The position numbers and the translations under genes were made by a program. A stretch of DNA of 64,000 nt, taken from assembly GCA_035933635.1 (NCBI GenBank), contig DASYYY010000021.1, positions 1 to 64,000 of the forward strand. Direction: 5' to 3'. Below are positions 7,833 through 15,729 of this stretch, in pieces (position 1 is the first letter of the stretch; each line of letters starts with the position of its first letter). This DNA is from JAKIVR01 sp035933635 (GTDB taxonomy: Archaea > Thermoplasmatota > Thermoplasmata > Lutacidiplasmatales > UBA184). The notes under the pieces are model-generated. The model was not told the DNA's origin, ran no database searches, and saw only the letters and a list, made by a program, of their open reading frames with translations.

Positions 7833-9233
7833 ATGGCGGCCGACCGATCCCGCACGCTCGTCCTTGGGCTCGATAGCGTCCCGCCCCCGTTCCTGTTCGA
7901 GCGGTTCGCCCCGAGGATGCCCCACATCCGCGAGCTCATGCGCCGCGGCCAGTACGGCACGCTCCGCACCATCGACCCGCCGATCACGGTGCCCGCGTGG
8001 GCGGTAATGTTCACCGGCGTCGACCCCGGGTCGCTCGGGATCTACGGCTTCCGCCATCGACGCGCCCATTCGTACTGGGATACCTACACGCCCACCCCCC
8101 AGATGATCCGGTACCCGCCGCTGTGGGAGATCCTCTCGCGCGGGGGACGACGCGTGTGCGTGGTAGGGATGCCCCCGGGCTATCCGCCCCCCCGGGTCAA
8201 CGGCGTCTACATCTCCGATTTCCTGACGCCGGGGAAGGCCCGCGACTACGTCTGGCCGACGACGATGGTACCGGAGGTGGAGAAGGCCGCGGGCGGAACG
8301 TACACCTTCGACGTCACCTTCCGCGCCGAGGACCGCGACCGCATCGCCAAGGAGCTGTTCGACATGACCCGCGGCCGGTGGGCGGCGGCCCGGCACCTTT
8401 GGGCGAAGGAGAAGTGGGACCTCTTCGCGCTCCACGAGATCGGACCGGACCGTCTCCACCACGCCTTCTGGAAGTTCTTCGACAAGGACCATCCCAAGCA
8501 CGAGGAACACCCGGTCTTCACCGAGCTCGCCAACGAGTACTACTCGCTCATGGACGAGGAGATCGGCCGATTCCTCGAATCGGTACCGGACGACGTCACC
8601 GTCCTGGTCGCCTCGGACCACGGCAGCCAGTCGATGGACGGCTGCTTCTGCATCAACGAGTGGCTCGAACAGGTCGGGCTCCTCACCTACAAGGGACCCC
8701 GACCCGCCGCGGGCACCCCGATCGAGAAGACGCAGATCGACTGGTCGCGCACGAAGGCCTGGGGTGCCGGCGGATACTACGCCCGCATCTTCTACAACGT
8801 CAAGGGCCGCGAGCCCGAGGGGATCGTCAAGCCCGAGGAGACGGGCGAGTTGCAGGCGACGCTCACCCGCGAGATGGAGAAGGTCCGACGCGAGGACGGT
8901 CGCCCGCTCGCTCCGGACGTCCGCGCCCCCCGCCAGATCTACCGCAACGTCAACGGCGATGCCCCGGACCTCATGGTCTACTTCGGAGATCTCCGGTGCC
9001 GCTCGGCCGGGACGGTCGGGCACGGCACGCTGTTCATCCCAGAGAACGACACCGGTCCCGACGACGCGGTCCATTCCTTCGAGGGACTATACCTCCTGGC
9101 CAAGCCCGAGGGTGGACCGACCGGACCCTCCCCCGAACAGACGATCTTGGACGTCGCCCCCACGCTGCTCAAGCGGATGGGTGAGGCCGTTCCCGCCCAC
9201 GTCCAGGGCAAGCCCATCGACTCGTGGGTCTGA
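7833..9233 (+). CDS. Cytosolic type I phosphodiesterase/nucleotide pyrophosphatase-like enzyme (alkaline phosphatase superfamily)
   Basis: 466 residues, no signal peptide. It opens with a beta strand and metal ligand (LVLGLDS), then DPPITVPAWAVMFTG with Thr52 at the nucleophile position of the superfamily. Further ligand motifs are HEIGPDRLHH (about residue 205) and ASDHGSQ (about 262). This pattern matches type I phosphodiesterase/pyrophosphatase enzymes, metal-dependent hydrolases or transferases of phosphate esters. A clear paralogue is encoded at 10833-12269 on the opposite strand, and a sulfatase-like enzyme lies between them. The start at 7833 (rather than 7809) is chosen because the TATA box covers the upstream ATG. 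A role on phospho-linked glycans or nucleotide sugars is inferred only from the neighbourhood. Confidence 0.82.
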   Translation: MAADRSRTLVLGLDSVPPPFLFERFAPRMPHIRELMRRGQYGTLRTIDPPITVPAWAVMFTGVDPGSLGIYGFRHRRAHSYWDTYTPTPQMIRYPPLWEILSRGGRRVCVVGMPPGYPPPRVNGVYISDFLTPGKARDYVWPTTMVPEVEKAAGGTYTFDVTFRAEDRDRIAKELFDMTRGRWAAARHLWAKEKWDLFALHEIGPDRLHHAFWKFFDKDHPKHEEHPVFTELANEYYSLMDEEIGRFLESVPDDVTVLVASDHGSQSMDGCFCINEWLEQVGLLTYKGPRPAAGTPIEKTQIDWSRTKAWGAGGYYARIFYNVKGREPEGIVKPEETGELQATLTREMEKVRREDGRPLAPDVRAPRQIYRNVNGDAPDLMVYFGDLRCRSAGTVGHGTLFIPENDTGPDDAVHSFEGLYLLAKPEGGPTGPSPEQTILDVAPTLLKRMGEAVPAHVQGKPIDSWV

Positions 9234-9310
9234 CCGGCGCCGCGGGACCTGGGCGACGGCGAGTATCGACCCGGTTACGAGTTACCCCGCCGCCCGGTGG
9301 GTGCGCTCCC

Positions 9311-9318
9311 GTTTAAGC
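9311..9318 (+). promoter_or_regulatory. TATA box for the sulfatase-like gene at 9355
   Basis: GTTTAAGC is about 40 bp before the ATG at 9355, implying a leader near 15 nt that ends in GGAG directly before the ATG. Confidence 0.45.
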
Positions 9319-9354
9319 GCCTCCCGCCCTCTCGAGGTCCGCAGTCGTTCGGAG

Positions 9355-10809
9355 ATGCGTAACGGAATCCCCCCGAACATCCTCGTCGTGGTTCTCGACT
9401 GCGTCCGCGCCAAGAGCCTCGCGCTCTACGGGGGCCGGCGGGTCGCGCACACGCCGAACCTCGACCGGCTCGCCCGCGAGGGGACGGTCTTCCGGCGCGC
9501 CGTCGCACCGGGGAATTGGACGATCCCCTCGCACATGTCGATCTACACGGGCACCTACCCGTGGGTCCACGGCCTGAGGACCTTCCAGCCGGACGAGCGG
9601 GCGCTCCCCAAGATCGCCGAGTGGCTCTCGACGCGTGGCTACGATACGGCGGTCTTCACCGAGGAGGTGCACCTCGTCGGCGGTTACGGGCTCGAGACCG
9701 GCTACGCCGACCGGTTCGGGGCGCGCCTCGGTTCCTCCGACGACGACCGCACGTCGGTCAACCGTATCTTCGGGCACGCGCAATTCCTGTACTCCGCCCC
9801 GGTCCGCCGGATGATCGAGCGGATCCCGCGGCTCGCCGTCCCCATCAGCGCCGTGAACTTTCGGCAGGAGATCGCGTTCAAGTACGAGGTCTGCAACGAC
9901 GGCCTTGGCCATCGGTTCTCCGAGTGGCTGGCGCGACGCCGGCCGGACCGGCCTTTCCACGCGTTCTTCAATTTCGTCGACGGCCACGAGCCCTACCCGC
10001 AGCTCGCGCCGCAACCGATCTGGACGTCGAGCCGGGGGTTCGTCCAGGTCCCACGGTTCTACCTGCTCGCGGTTCCGGGGCTGGCGGAACGGATGCCCTG
10101 GGAGACCGTGGAGGCCGCCTACCTGGCCTCCATCGAGCGGGCCGATGCCAAGGTCGGAGCCCTGCTCGACGAGCTCGAACGCTCGGGCCAACGGGAGGAC
10201 ACGATGGTCGTGGTGACCGCCGACCACGGGCAATCGTTCGGTGAGGGTGGGAATATCTACCACGGCTGCGGCGCGACCGAGTCGGTGCTCCGGGTGCCGC
10301 TCGTCGTGGGGCCACCCGACAGTGTCGAGCGAGTGCCCTCCGTCGACGCATGGACCAGCCTCTGCGAGATCCCGTCGTGGATGAAGTCGGTCGCGCTCGG
10401 GCAGGCCCCCTACGGCCCCGACGGGGTCGCGCCGGTCCCGTTCCCGACGCATCCCCCGGGGGCGGACCCCGTCCTGGCGGAGGGGGGCCCGGCCTCGGAC
10501 CCGAACCGCTCCCTCGAGGGGATCGGACTCGACCACCGCTGGAACCATCGACTCATCGCGGCGTACCGCCGTGGCGAGAAGTGGGTCTGGGACCTGGTGG
10601 CCGGGTCGGTCTGGCGCTGGAACGTCTCCGACGGTGACGCCGATGACCACCACCCCGAGTTCCTCGAGGGGGACCGGAGGGACGAAGCGCTGCGGACCGC
10701 CTTTCAGGTCTCCGGCCCCACGGACGCGGATCGGTACCTTGGGGAGGTGGACCGCCGTGTCCGGAAGTCGGTGGGCGATGCGCGCATGCGGTCGTGGGGA
10801 TACGACTGA
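9355..10809 (+). CDS. Sulfatase-like alkaline phosphatase superfamily enzyme with Thr in place of the formylglycine Cys
   Basis: 484 residues, no signal peptide. The start ILVVVLDCVRAKSLALYGG...TPNLDRLAREG is typical of the sulfatase family, and VVVTADHGQSFGEGG (about residue 285) carries the metal-binding DHG. At the catalytic block where FGly sulfatases read CxPSR, this protein reads TIPSH (Thr56), so it has no Cys or Ser for formylglycine. A Thr nucleophile is instead typical of phospho-transferring members such as phosphoethanolamine or phosphoglycerol transferases and of phosphatases. The long open frame extends back to 8764 inside the previous gene, but homology starts at 9355. Two related enzymes are encoded at 15726 and 20566. 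Product class is sure; sulfatase activity is doubtful. Confidence 0.82.
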   Translation: MRNGIPPNILVVVLDCVRAKSLALYGGRRVAHTPNLDRLAREGTVFRRAVAPGNWTIPSHMSIYTGTYPWVHGLRTFQPDERALPKIAEWLSTRGYDTAVFTEEVHLVGGYGLETGYADRFGARLGSSDDDRTSVNRIFGHAQFLYSAPVRRMIERIPRLAVPISAVNFRQEIAFKYEVCNDGLGHRFSEWLARRRPDRPFHAFFNFVDGHEPYPQLAPQPIWTSSRGFVQVPRFYLLAVPGLAERMPWETVEAAYLASIERADAKVGALLDELERSGQREDTMVVVTADHGQSFGEGGNIYHGCGATESVLRVPLVVGPPDSVERVPSVDAWTSLCEIPSWMKSVALGQAPYGPDGVAPVPFPTHPPGADPVLAEGGPASDPNRSLEGIGLDHRWNHRLIAAYRRGEKWVWDLVAGSVWRWNVSDGDADDHHPEFLEGDRRDEALRTAFQVSGPTDADRYLGEVDRRVRKSVGDARMRSWGYD

Positions 10810-10832
10810 ACGCGGGGTCTCCGCCGCCGAGC

Positions 10833-12269
10833 TCAGCGCCGCGCGGGCTGGGGAACGGGCGCGGCGGGTGAGGCGGTGGACACGGCGATCGGCCTACCCT
10901 GGAGGTGCGTGGGCAGCTCCTCCCCGAGGGCGGCCAGAAGAGTAGGGGTCACATCGAGGATGTGCTGCGGCGGCAGGACCTGCTCGACCGGTCGGGCGGG
11001 ATCTGCGAGCACGAAGACCCCCTCCCGACTGTGCACGGCGTCGTCCGGACCCGTGTCGTTCTCCTTCAGGAACAGCGTGGGATGGCCAAGGGAGCCGGCC
11101 GACCGCCACCGGAGATCGTCGAAGTAGATCATTAGGTCCGGAGGGTCGCCGGCGACCTGCCGGTAAATGGAATGCGGGTCGAGGACTCCGGTGACCAAGG
11201 GCGCGCCCGTGGGCAGACGGAGCTGGCCGAGCTGTTCGACCAGCGAGGCCCGAAGCTGGGGAACTTCGAGCGGGTCGACGATCCCCTCGGATTCACGGCC
11301 CTTCAGATTGAAGAACAGCCGGGCGTAGTACCCCCCGGCGCCCCAGACTCGCGTTCGGGACCAGTCGACGGTCGCCTTCTCGAGAGGGGTCCCCGGTTTG
11401 TCGGCGCCGGTGACCGCCAGGTACCCCCGCTCCGCGAGCCATTGGTTGATGCAGAAGCAGCCGGCCATCGGCATGCTCCCGTGGTCGGAGGTGATGGCAA
11501 CGACGGTCTGCTCGTCGATGAGGGCCAGCAGCCGGCCGAGGCATCGGTCGACGACCCGATAGTAGTCGTCCAGAACGAACTCGAACGGGTTCCCCGCAAC
11601 GTAGGAGGCGTGCTGGGGGTCGAAGTACTTCGTGTAGGCGTGATGCAACCGGTCGGTGCCGACCTCGTGCACGGCGAAGGCATCCCACCGTTCGCGCTGG
11701 TACATCTCCTCGGCGAACGAGAACCGCTCCTCGGTCATCGTCACGATATCACGGTAGAGCTGCTCGCGCTCGGTGGCGCGGAACGTGACATCGAACCGGT
11801 AGTTCGGCCAGCGGCGCCGGATCTCCTCCGCGAGCGACGGCGGAAAGGTCCAGTCGTTGGCCCCCTCCGGGGTGAGGAAGTCGGAGACCGAGAAGCCGTT
11901 CAGGTGGGGGGGAGGGTAGGCCGGCGGCATCGCGATCAGGCCGACCCTGCGCCCGCGCCGGGAGAGGGTTTCCCACAACGTCGGGACCGGCAACCGATCT
12001 GACGCCGGCCCATAGTTCTGGGTGTACGAGTGGTTCAGCCGATGTCGAAAACCGTACATGCCGAGGGTACCGGGGTCGACCCCGGTGAACATGACCGCCC
12101 ACGCGGGAAGCGAGATCGGCGGGTCGGTGGTCAGCAGTGGCGCACGGGTCGATCGCTTCAGCAACCGAGCGAGATTCGGCATTACCGGCAGGCAACGACC
12201 GAACAGGTACTCCGGTGAGGCCGAGTCGAGGCCAATGACGAGGAGGCGCCGCTTGGCCGTGCCGGTCAT
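10833..12269 (-). CDS. Second cytosolic phosphodiesterase/pyrophosphatase-like enzyme, paralogue of the one at 7833
   Basis: 478 residues, without signal peptide. It matches the 7833 product along its length: LLVIGLDSASPEYLFGR at the start, DPPISLPAWAVMFTGVDPG with Ser53 at the nucleophile position (Thr52 in the paralogue), HEVGTDRLHH, ITSDHGSMPMAGCFCINQWL, and the shared WGAGGYYARLFFNLKGRE block. The two genes point toward each other around the 9355 gene. The Ser/Thr difference may reflect a different substrate or simply tolerance at this position. It has its own promoter: a TATA box at 12301-12308, about 36 bp before the ATG at 12269. Substrate unknown; a phosphoester in the local glycan pathway is an inference. 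Confidence 0.82.
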   Translation of the reverse strand: MTGTAKRRLLVIGLDSASPEYLFGRCLPVMPNLARLLKRSTRAPLLTTDPPISLPAWAVMFTGVDPGTLGMYGFRHRLNHSYTQNYGPASDRLPVPTLWETLSRRGRRVGLIAMPPAYPPPHLNGFSVSDFLTPEGANDWTFPPSLAEEIRRRWPNYRFDVTFRATEREQLYRDIVTMTEERFSFAEEMYQRERWDAFAVHEVGTDRLHHAYTKYFDPQHASYVAGNPFEFVLDDYYRVVDRCLGRLLALIDEQTVVAITSDHGSMPMAGCFCINQWLAERGYLAVTGADKPGTPLEKATVDWSRTRVWGAGGYYARLFFNLKGRESEGIVDPLEVPQLRASLVEQLGQLRLPTGAPLVTGVLDPHSIYRQVAGDPPDLMIYFDDLRWRSAGSLGHPTLFLKENDTGPDDAVHSREGVFVLADPARPVEQVLPPQHILDVTPTLLAALGEELPTHLQGRPIAVSTASPAAPVPQPARR

Positions 12270-12300
12270 CCTATGTCCTACCAGAATCGCCGGAGACAGC

Positions 12301-12308
12301 CTATAAAC
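12301..12308 (-). promoter_or_regulatory. TATA box for the phosphodiesterase at 12269
   Basis: Minus-strand GTTTATAG, centre about 36 bp before the ATG, giving a leader of about 9 nt. Confidence 0.55.
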
Positions 12309-12388
12309 CGGTGGGTGAGCTACTCGACGAGTCTCCTCGACCTCACCAAAGGGAGAGTGATTCCCGACATGGAGTTCGCGGGGATACG

Positions 12389-12397
12389 CTTACAAAT
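12389..12397 (+). promoter_or_regulatory. TATA box for the mini-ORF/Kelch transcript
   Basis: CTTACAAAT is centred about 31 bp before the ATG at 12424, the first codon of a short ORF that is coupled to the Kelch gene at 12510. It is about 117 bp from the Kelch start itself. Confidence 0.5.
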
Positions 12398-12423
12398 GGG
12401 TCCCCCCCATCGTAAGTCACCCG

Positions 12424-12513
12424 ATGGAACCCGCTTGCCAGGCCTCGATGTCGTGTCCCTCTCGGCGCTCCCGAGGGGAGGTCCACGGGGGGACCGGCGT
12501 CGACGGGAAATGA
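12424..12513 (+). CDS. 29-codon leader ORF overlapping the start of the Kelch/Ig surface protein
   Basis: The frame begins with ATG (MEPACQASMS...) 3-5 nt after the predicted transcription start and runs 29 codons to TGA 12511-12513, which overlaps the ATG of the next gene as ATGA. It is rich in Arg, Gly and Ser, with no domain. The arrangement suggests leaderless initiation here and coupled re-initiation on the main gene. Similar pairs lie at 15673, 22123 and 45337. Confidence 0.45.
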   Translation: MEPACQASMSCPSRRSRGEVHGGTGVDGK

Positions 12514-14501
12514 GCCGGGTTCATCGCGGGAACTTCCGGCCCCACGTGAGGGAATCGGACCCCATCAACTCGCGACCGGGGGTCATCGTTGCGCTCGTGG
12601 CCCTGCTCGTGCTTTCTGGGTCGGCGACGCTGATCCATACTTCGAACCCGTACGGCTCCGCTTCAGTGCCAGGGCCGTCGACGCACGTGTTCGCGACAAC
12701 GACGCCGCCCCCGCGGGCGGAGACGAGCCTGCGGGCGTCGACCTCGATTCCGTTCATCTGGTTCAACGTCAGCTCGATTCTGCGCGCCACCCCGGTGCCC
12801 CGGTTCGGGGCCGCGATGGGGTTTGACCCGGCGGTCAACGAGATCGTGATGTTCGGTGGCCAGGGAGCTGCGGGACGGTTCCTCCACGATACGTGGGTGT
12901 ACAATTCGACCGGTTGGACCTCCGTCACGCCCGCCGGCGTCAATTCGTCCAATACTCCGGAGGGACGGGTCGGGGCCGTGATGGCCTACTATCCGCCCCT
13001 CGGGGGCATGCTCCTGTACGGGGGCAAGAACGTCACCGGGCTGCTCTCGGACACTTGGCTATGGCGGAACGGGGGCTGGACCAACCTCACGGGGACGATC
13101 ACCTCCGCACCGCCTCCCCGGGTCTCGGCCTGCATGGTCTACGACACGATCGATAGCGAGATCGTCCTGTTCGGTGGGCGCAACCCGAGCACCATCCTCG
13201 GCGATACGTGGCGATTCGCGTCGAACACCTGGACGAACATCACCCCGAGCGCACCGAACGCGACGAACTCGCCGGCGCATCGCGACCTCGCGGGGTGTGT
13301 GATGGATACCACCGACGGGTACGTGTTGCTGTTCGGAGGCGTCTCCAGCCAATCGCTCCGTTCGGTCGCCCTGAACGATACCTGGAGCTTCGTCGTGGGG
13401 GCCTGGCACCAGCTCAATCCGGCCGTAGCGCCGTCCGCGCGGCTGGGCATGGCGATGAGCTTCGACCCCACGCAGAACACGGTGGTCCTGTTTGGAGGTA
13501 CCAACGCCGCGGGCGGGAGTTACCCGGACACCTGGCGGTACTCGGCCGGTGCGTGGACGAACATCACGACGAGCTCACCGACCGCCCCGGCGCCCCGGAC
13601 CTCGGCGTCGGCCGCCTCCAGTTCCGGTGCCGGCGCGCACTACATTCTGCTCTTCGGCGGTAGTCTGCCCTACGGGGCGACCGTCGGCGATACCTGGGTG
13701 GGGGGCGCCCTGCCCGTCAACAGCTTGCCGATCGTCGCCTCTCCCACCTTCCTCGACACCCTGCAGACCGTCAACATCTCCGTGACCCCGTACGGCGGCA
13801 TTCCCCCGTACAGCTACTTCTGGTCGAGTCTCCCGCCCGGCTGTTCGACGGCCGATCAGGCCTACATCGTCTGCCAGCCGACCCAGGCCTCCGGTCGCGT
13901 GCCGCTCGAAGTGACGATCTCCGGGTCGCAGGGCACCGGAACCCACGTCGCCTACGGCAATTTGACGATCAATCCGCTGCCGACAGTCCTGTCGTTCACG
14001 GTCAACCCGTTCCCGGACTACATCGGACTGGGGAACGTGACCCTCAATGTCCGGGCGACGGGAGGTACCGGGACCCTCAACTACACCTACATCGGGCTCC
14101 CGCTGGGGTGCAACACGTTCAACTCGCCGACGATCAGCTGCGCGCCCGCCCAACTGGGCACCTTCACCGTGACCGTGAACGTCAGCGACCGGGCCGGCGG
14201 CTTCGCGATCTCCTCCACCACCCTGCCGGTCGAGAAGCCCCCCAGCAGTCTCGACACGTTGCTCTCGCACTTCCGCGACCCGATCGTCCTCGGGGGGATC
14301 CTCATCGGCGCCATCCTCGTCATCCTCATCGTCTACTGGGGCGTTCGACGCCGCCGCGGGCCCCCGAATGCCCGTCGGCCGGCTCCCCCGCGACCCGTCC
14401 GGCGAGCGACCTCGGTCGACTTCGCTCCTCCGCCCACCACGGAGCCGCCCGCGTCCCCCGCACCGGCCCCTGCGGGCGCCCCACCAAAGACCGGCAGTTA
14501 G
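12510..14501 (+). CDS. Anchored surface protein: Kelch propeller followed by Cys-containing Ig-like repeats
   Basis: 663 residues from the ATG at 12510. Hydrophobic residues about 26-45 form the signal peptide. Residues about 90-405 hold six to seven Kelch blades (FGAAMGFDPAVNEIVMFGGQ..., VVLFGGTNAAGG...YPDTWRY). Two Ig-like modules follow, each containing a LPxGCxxxxxxxxxCxP signature (LPPGCSTADQAYIVCQP, LPLGCNTFNSPTISCAP). A membrane helix (LGGILIGAILVILIVYWGV) and a basic, Pro-rich cytoplasmic tail close the protein. The upstream open frame continues to 12273 but contains the promoter, so it is not used. The same Cys-repeat occurs in the proteins at 26097 and 42440. Likely a surface adhesin or structural protein. 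Confidence 0.82.
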   Translation: MSRVHRGNFRPHVRESDPINSRPGVIVALVALLVLSGSATLIHTSNPYGSASVPGPSTHVFATTTPPPRAETSLRASTSIPFIWFNVSSILRATPVPRFGAAMGFDPAVNEIVMFGGQGAAGRFLHDTWVYNSTGWTSVTPAGVNSSNTPEGRVGAVMAYYPPLGGMLLYGGKNVTGLLSDTWLWRNGGWTNLTGTITSAPPPRVSACMVYDTIDSEIVLFGGRNPSTILGDTWRFASNTWTNITPSAPNATNSPAHRDLAGCVMDTTDGYVLLFGGVSSQSLRSVALNDTWSFVVGAWHQLNPAVAPSARLGMAMSFDPTQNTVVLFGGTNAAGGSYPDTWRYSAGAWTNITTSSPTAPAPRTSASAASSSGAGAHYILLFGGSLPYGATVGDTWVGGALPVNSLPIVASPTFLDTLQTVNISVTPYGGIPPYSYFWSSLPPGCSTADQAYIVCQPTQASGRVPLEVTISGSQGTGTHVAYGNLTINPLPTVLSFTVNPFPDYIGLGNVTLNVRATGGTGTLNYTYIGLPLGCNTFNSPTISCAPAQLGTFTVTVNVSDRAGGFAISSTTLPVEKPPSSLDTLLSHFRDPIVLGGILIGAILVILIVYWGVRRRRGPPNARRPAPPRPVRRATSVDFAPPPTTEPPASPAPAPAGAPPKTGS

Positions 14502-14553
14502 GTCCCTGACACCACCGGGCGGCGGTGACGCGCGGCCTCGAAGACCTGGGCGA

Positions 14554-15567
14554 TCAATTCCGGTTCCGCCGGATCAGGACCACGCAGGCGAGCACGAGGA
14601 TCACGGCGCTGGTCAGCACGACGAGGTTCAGTGTGGTCGTCGGGTCCAGCGACAACCCGCCCGCGCCCGCGGTGCCGTTGGTCACGTGGAACCGGTCGGA
14701 ATAGAGCAGGAGGGATTCGTTGGTTCCCACCAGTTCCCAGACCCGCAGGAGATCGGACCCCGGCGCGGAGCCCGCCGGGATCGTGAGTGAGAGGCAGTAG
14801 GGAGCGCTCGATTGCGCTGGAGCGGTCCCGGTCGACTGGGCGAAGTCGACCGACTGCGAGACGCTGATGGCATGGAGGGAGAAGACCCGACTACCGATCG
14901 GACCGGTCAAGCAGGCCTCGAGCGAGGCGCCGGCGGCGACGTCCCGGGGCATGAGGCTCGCGAGGTTGGCGTACTGGGCGGGGTGGACCGTGAGCGCCGC
15001 CGTTGGCCCCCAACTCGAGTTCGTCGTGGTCCCGTCGGTGTCGACGATCTGCCACTCCCACTGCACGCGGACCGAGAAACTGTCGAGCCGCTCGAGGCTC
15101 ATCGGGGCGAGCTGCAGGCTCGAGAAGGTGGCGAAGGCCCCCGGACGGAAGCTCGTGATGTTCGAGATCAGCTCGAACGCACCGGACTGGTTGGCGCCCA
15201 CGTACCCGGGCCCATCGACCGTCAGGTTGCGACCGCTGAGGCTGACCAGCGTGGTCCCCTGGGTGGTGACGAAGATCACCTGCGTCGCGGGAAACCATAT
15301 AGTCAGGGAACCCCAAGTTGGACTGTAATTCAGGACCTCGAGTTGGTAGCGGTATCCAAGACGCACTCCCGGGTTGAGGGTGCCGGAAGGGCCGGGCACG
15401 GCGGAGCTCAGGTTCTCGCTGGGCGTGAGGTTCCCGATCGTCGCGGCGCGGGGTGCGGGGGCCCCCCAAGGCCGGAGACCCGATCCTAGCGCACCGAGCG
15501 CACCGGGGACCGGCATTCCGAGGAGGAACACCAGCACGATGGCGAGGAACCATGAACTTCGAACCAT
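14554..15567 (-). CDS. Secreted protein with C-terminal membrane anchor, family not recognised
   Basis: 337 residues from the ATG at 15567: signal peptide (WFLAIVLVFLLGMPVPGALG), an all-beta-looking ectodomain with several NxS/T sequons (NLT, NQS, NSS, NES), and a C-terminal helix (LNLVVLTSAVILVLACVVLI) with RRNRN tail. Two ectodomain Cys (EACLTG, APYCLS) could pair. No catalytic motif is visible. The start is chosen over a longer frame to 15639 because a TATA box (15594-15601) lies 30 bp before ATG 15567. It is divergent from the 15726 operon, and like the product at 19851 it sits beside a sulfatase-like/membrane-protein pair, so it may be an accessory of that module (inference). Confidence 0.7.
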   Translation of the reverse strand: MVRSSWFLAIVLVFLLGMPVPGALGALGSGLRPWGAPAPRAATIGNLTPSENLSSAVPGPSGTLNPGVRLGYRYQLEVLNYSPTWGSLTIWFPATQVIFVTTQGTTLVSLSGRNLTVDGPGYVGANQSGAFELISNITSFRPGAFATFSSLQLAPMSLERLDSFSVRVQWEWQIVDTDGTTTNSSWGPTAALTVHPAQYANLASLMPRDVAAGASLEACLTGPIGSRVFSLHAISVSQSVDFAQSTGTAPAQSSAPYCLSLTIPAGSAPGSDLLRVWELVGTNESLLLYSDRFHVTNGTAGAGGLSLDPTTTLNLVVLTSAVILVLACVVLIRRNRN

Positions 15568-15593
15568 ATTCTCCGTCGAATCCACGACCGTCC

Positions 15594-15601
15594 TAGATAA
15601 C
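15594..15601 (-). promoter_or_regulatory. TATA box, leaderless start at 15567
   Basis: Minus-strand GTTATCTA, centre 30 bp before the ATG at 15567. Confidence 0.5.
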
Positions 15602-15641
15602 CGTTCAGGGTGAAGGATTCCCGCTCTGTGGCACCGCAACG

Positions 15642-15649
15642 GATTACTA
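15642..15649 (+). promoter_or_regulatory. TATA box for the mini-ORF/sulfatase-like operon
   Basis: GATTACTA is centred 27 bp before the GTG at 15673 that opens an 18-codon ORF, and 80 bp before the main ATG at 15726. Confidence 0.5.
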
Positions 15650-15672
15650 GGCGATTCGGGCAGGCTGCCGCC

Positions 15673-15729
15673 GTGACCGGCCGAGCGTCCACGGGCGACG
15701 GGCCGGCCGGCCGGAAGGGGAGGGGATGA
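15673..15729 (+). CDS. 18-codon GTG leader ORF coupled to the sulfatase-like gene
   Basis: GTG lies at leaderless distance from the TATA box and reads MTGRASTGDGPAGRKGRG, ending at TGA 15727-15729, which overlaps ATG 15726 as ATGA. A purine-rich GGGGAGGGG directly before the ATG could help re-initiation. This is the same arrangement as at 12424, 22123 and 45337. Confidence 0.45.
   Translation: MTGRASTGDGPAGRKGRG

Noticed and set aside
8764..9354. Extended N-terminus of the sulfatase-like protein
   Set aside because: The extension overlaps the end of the phosphodiesterase gene in another frame; the family homology begins at ATG 9355 next to its own TATA box.
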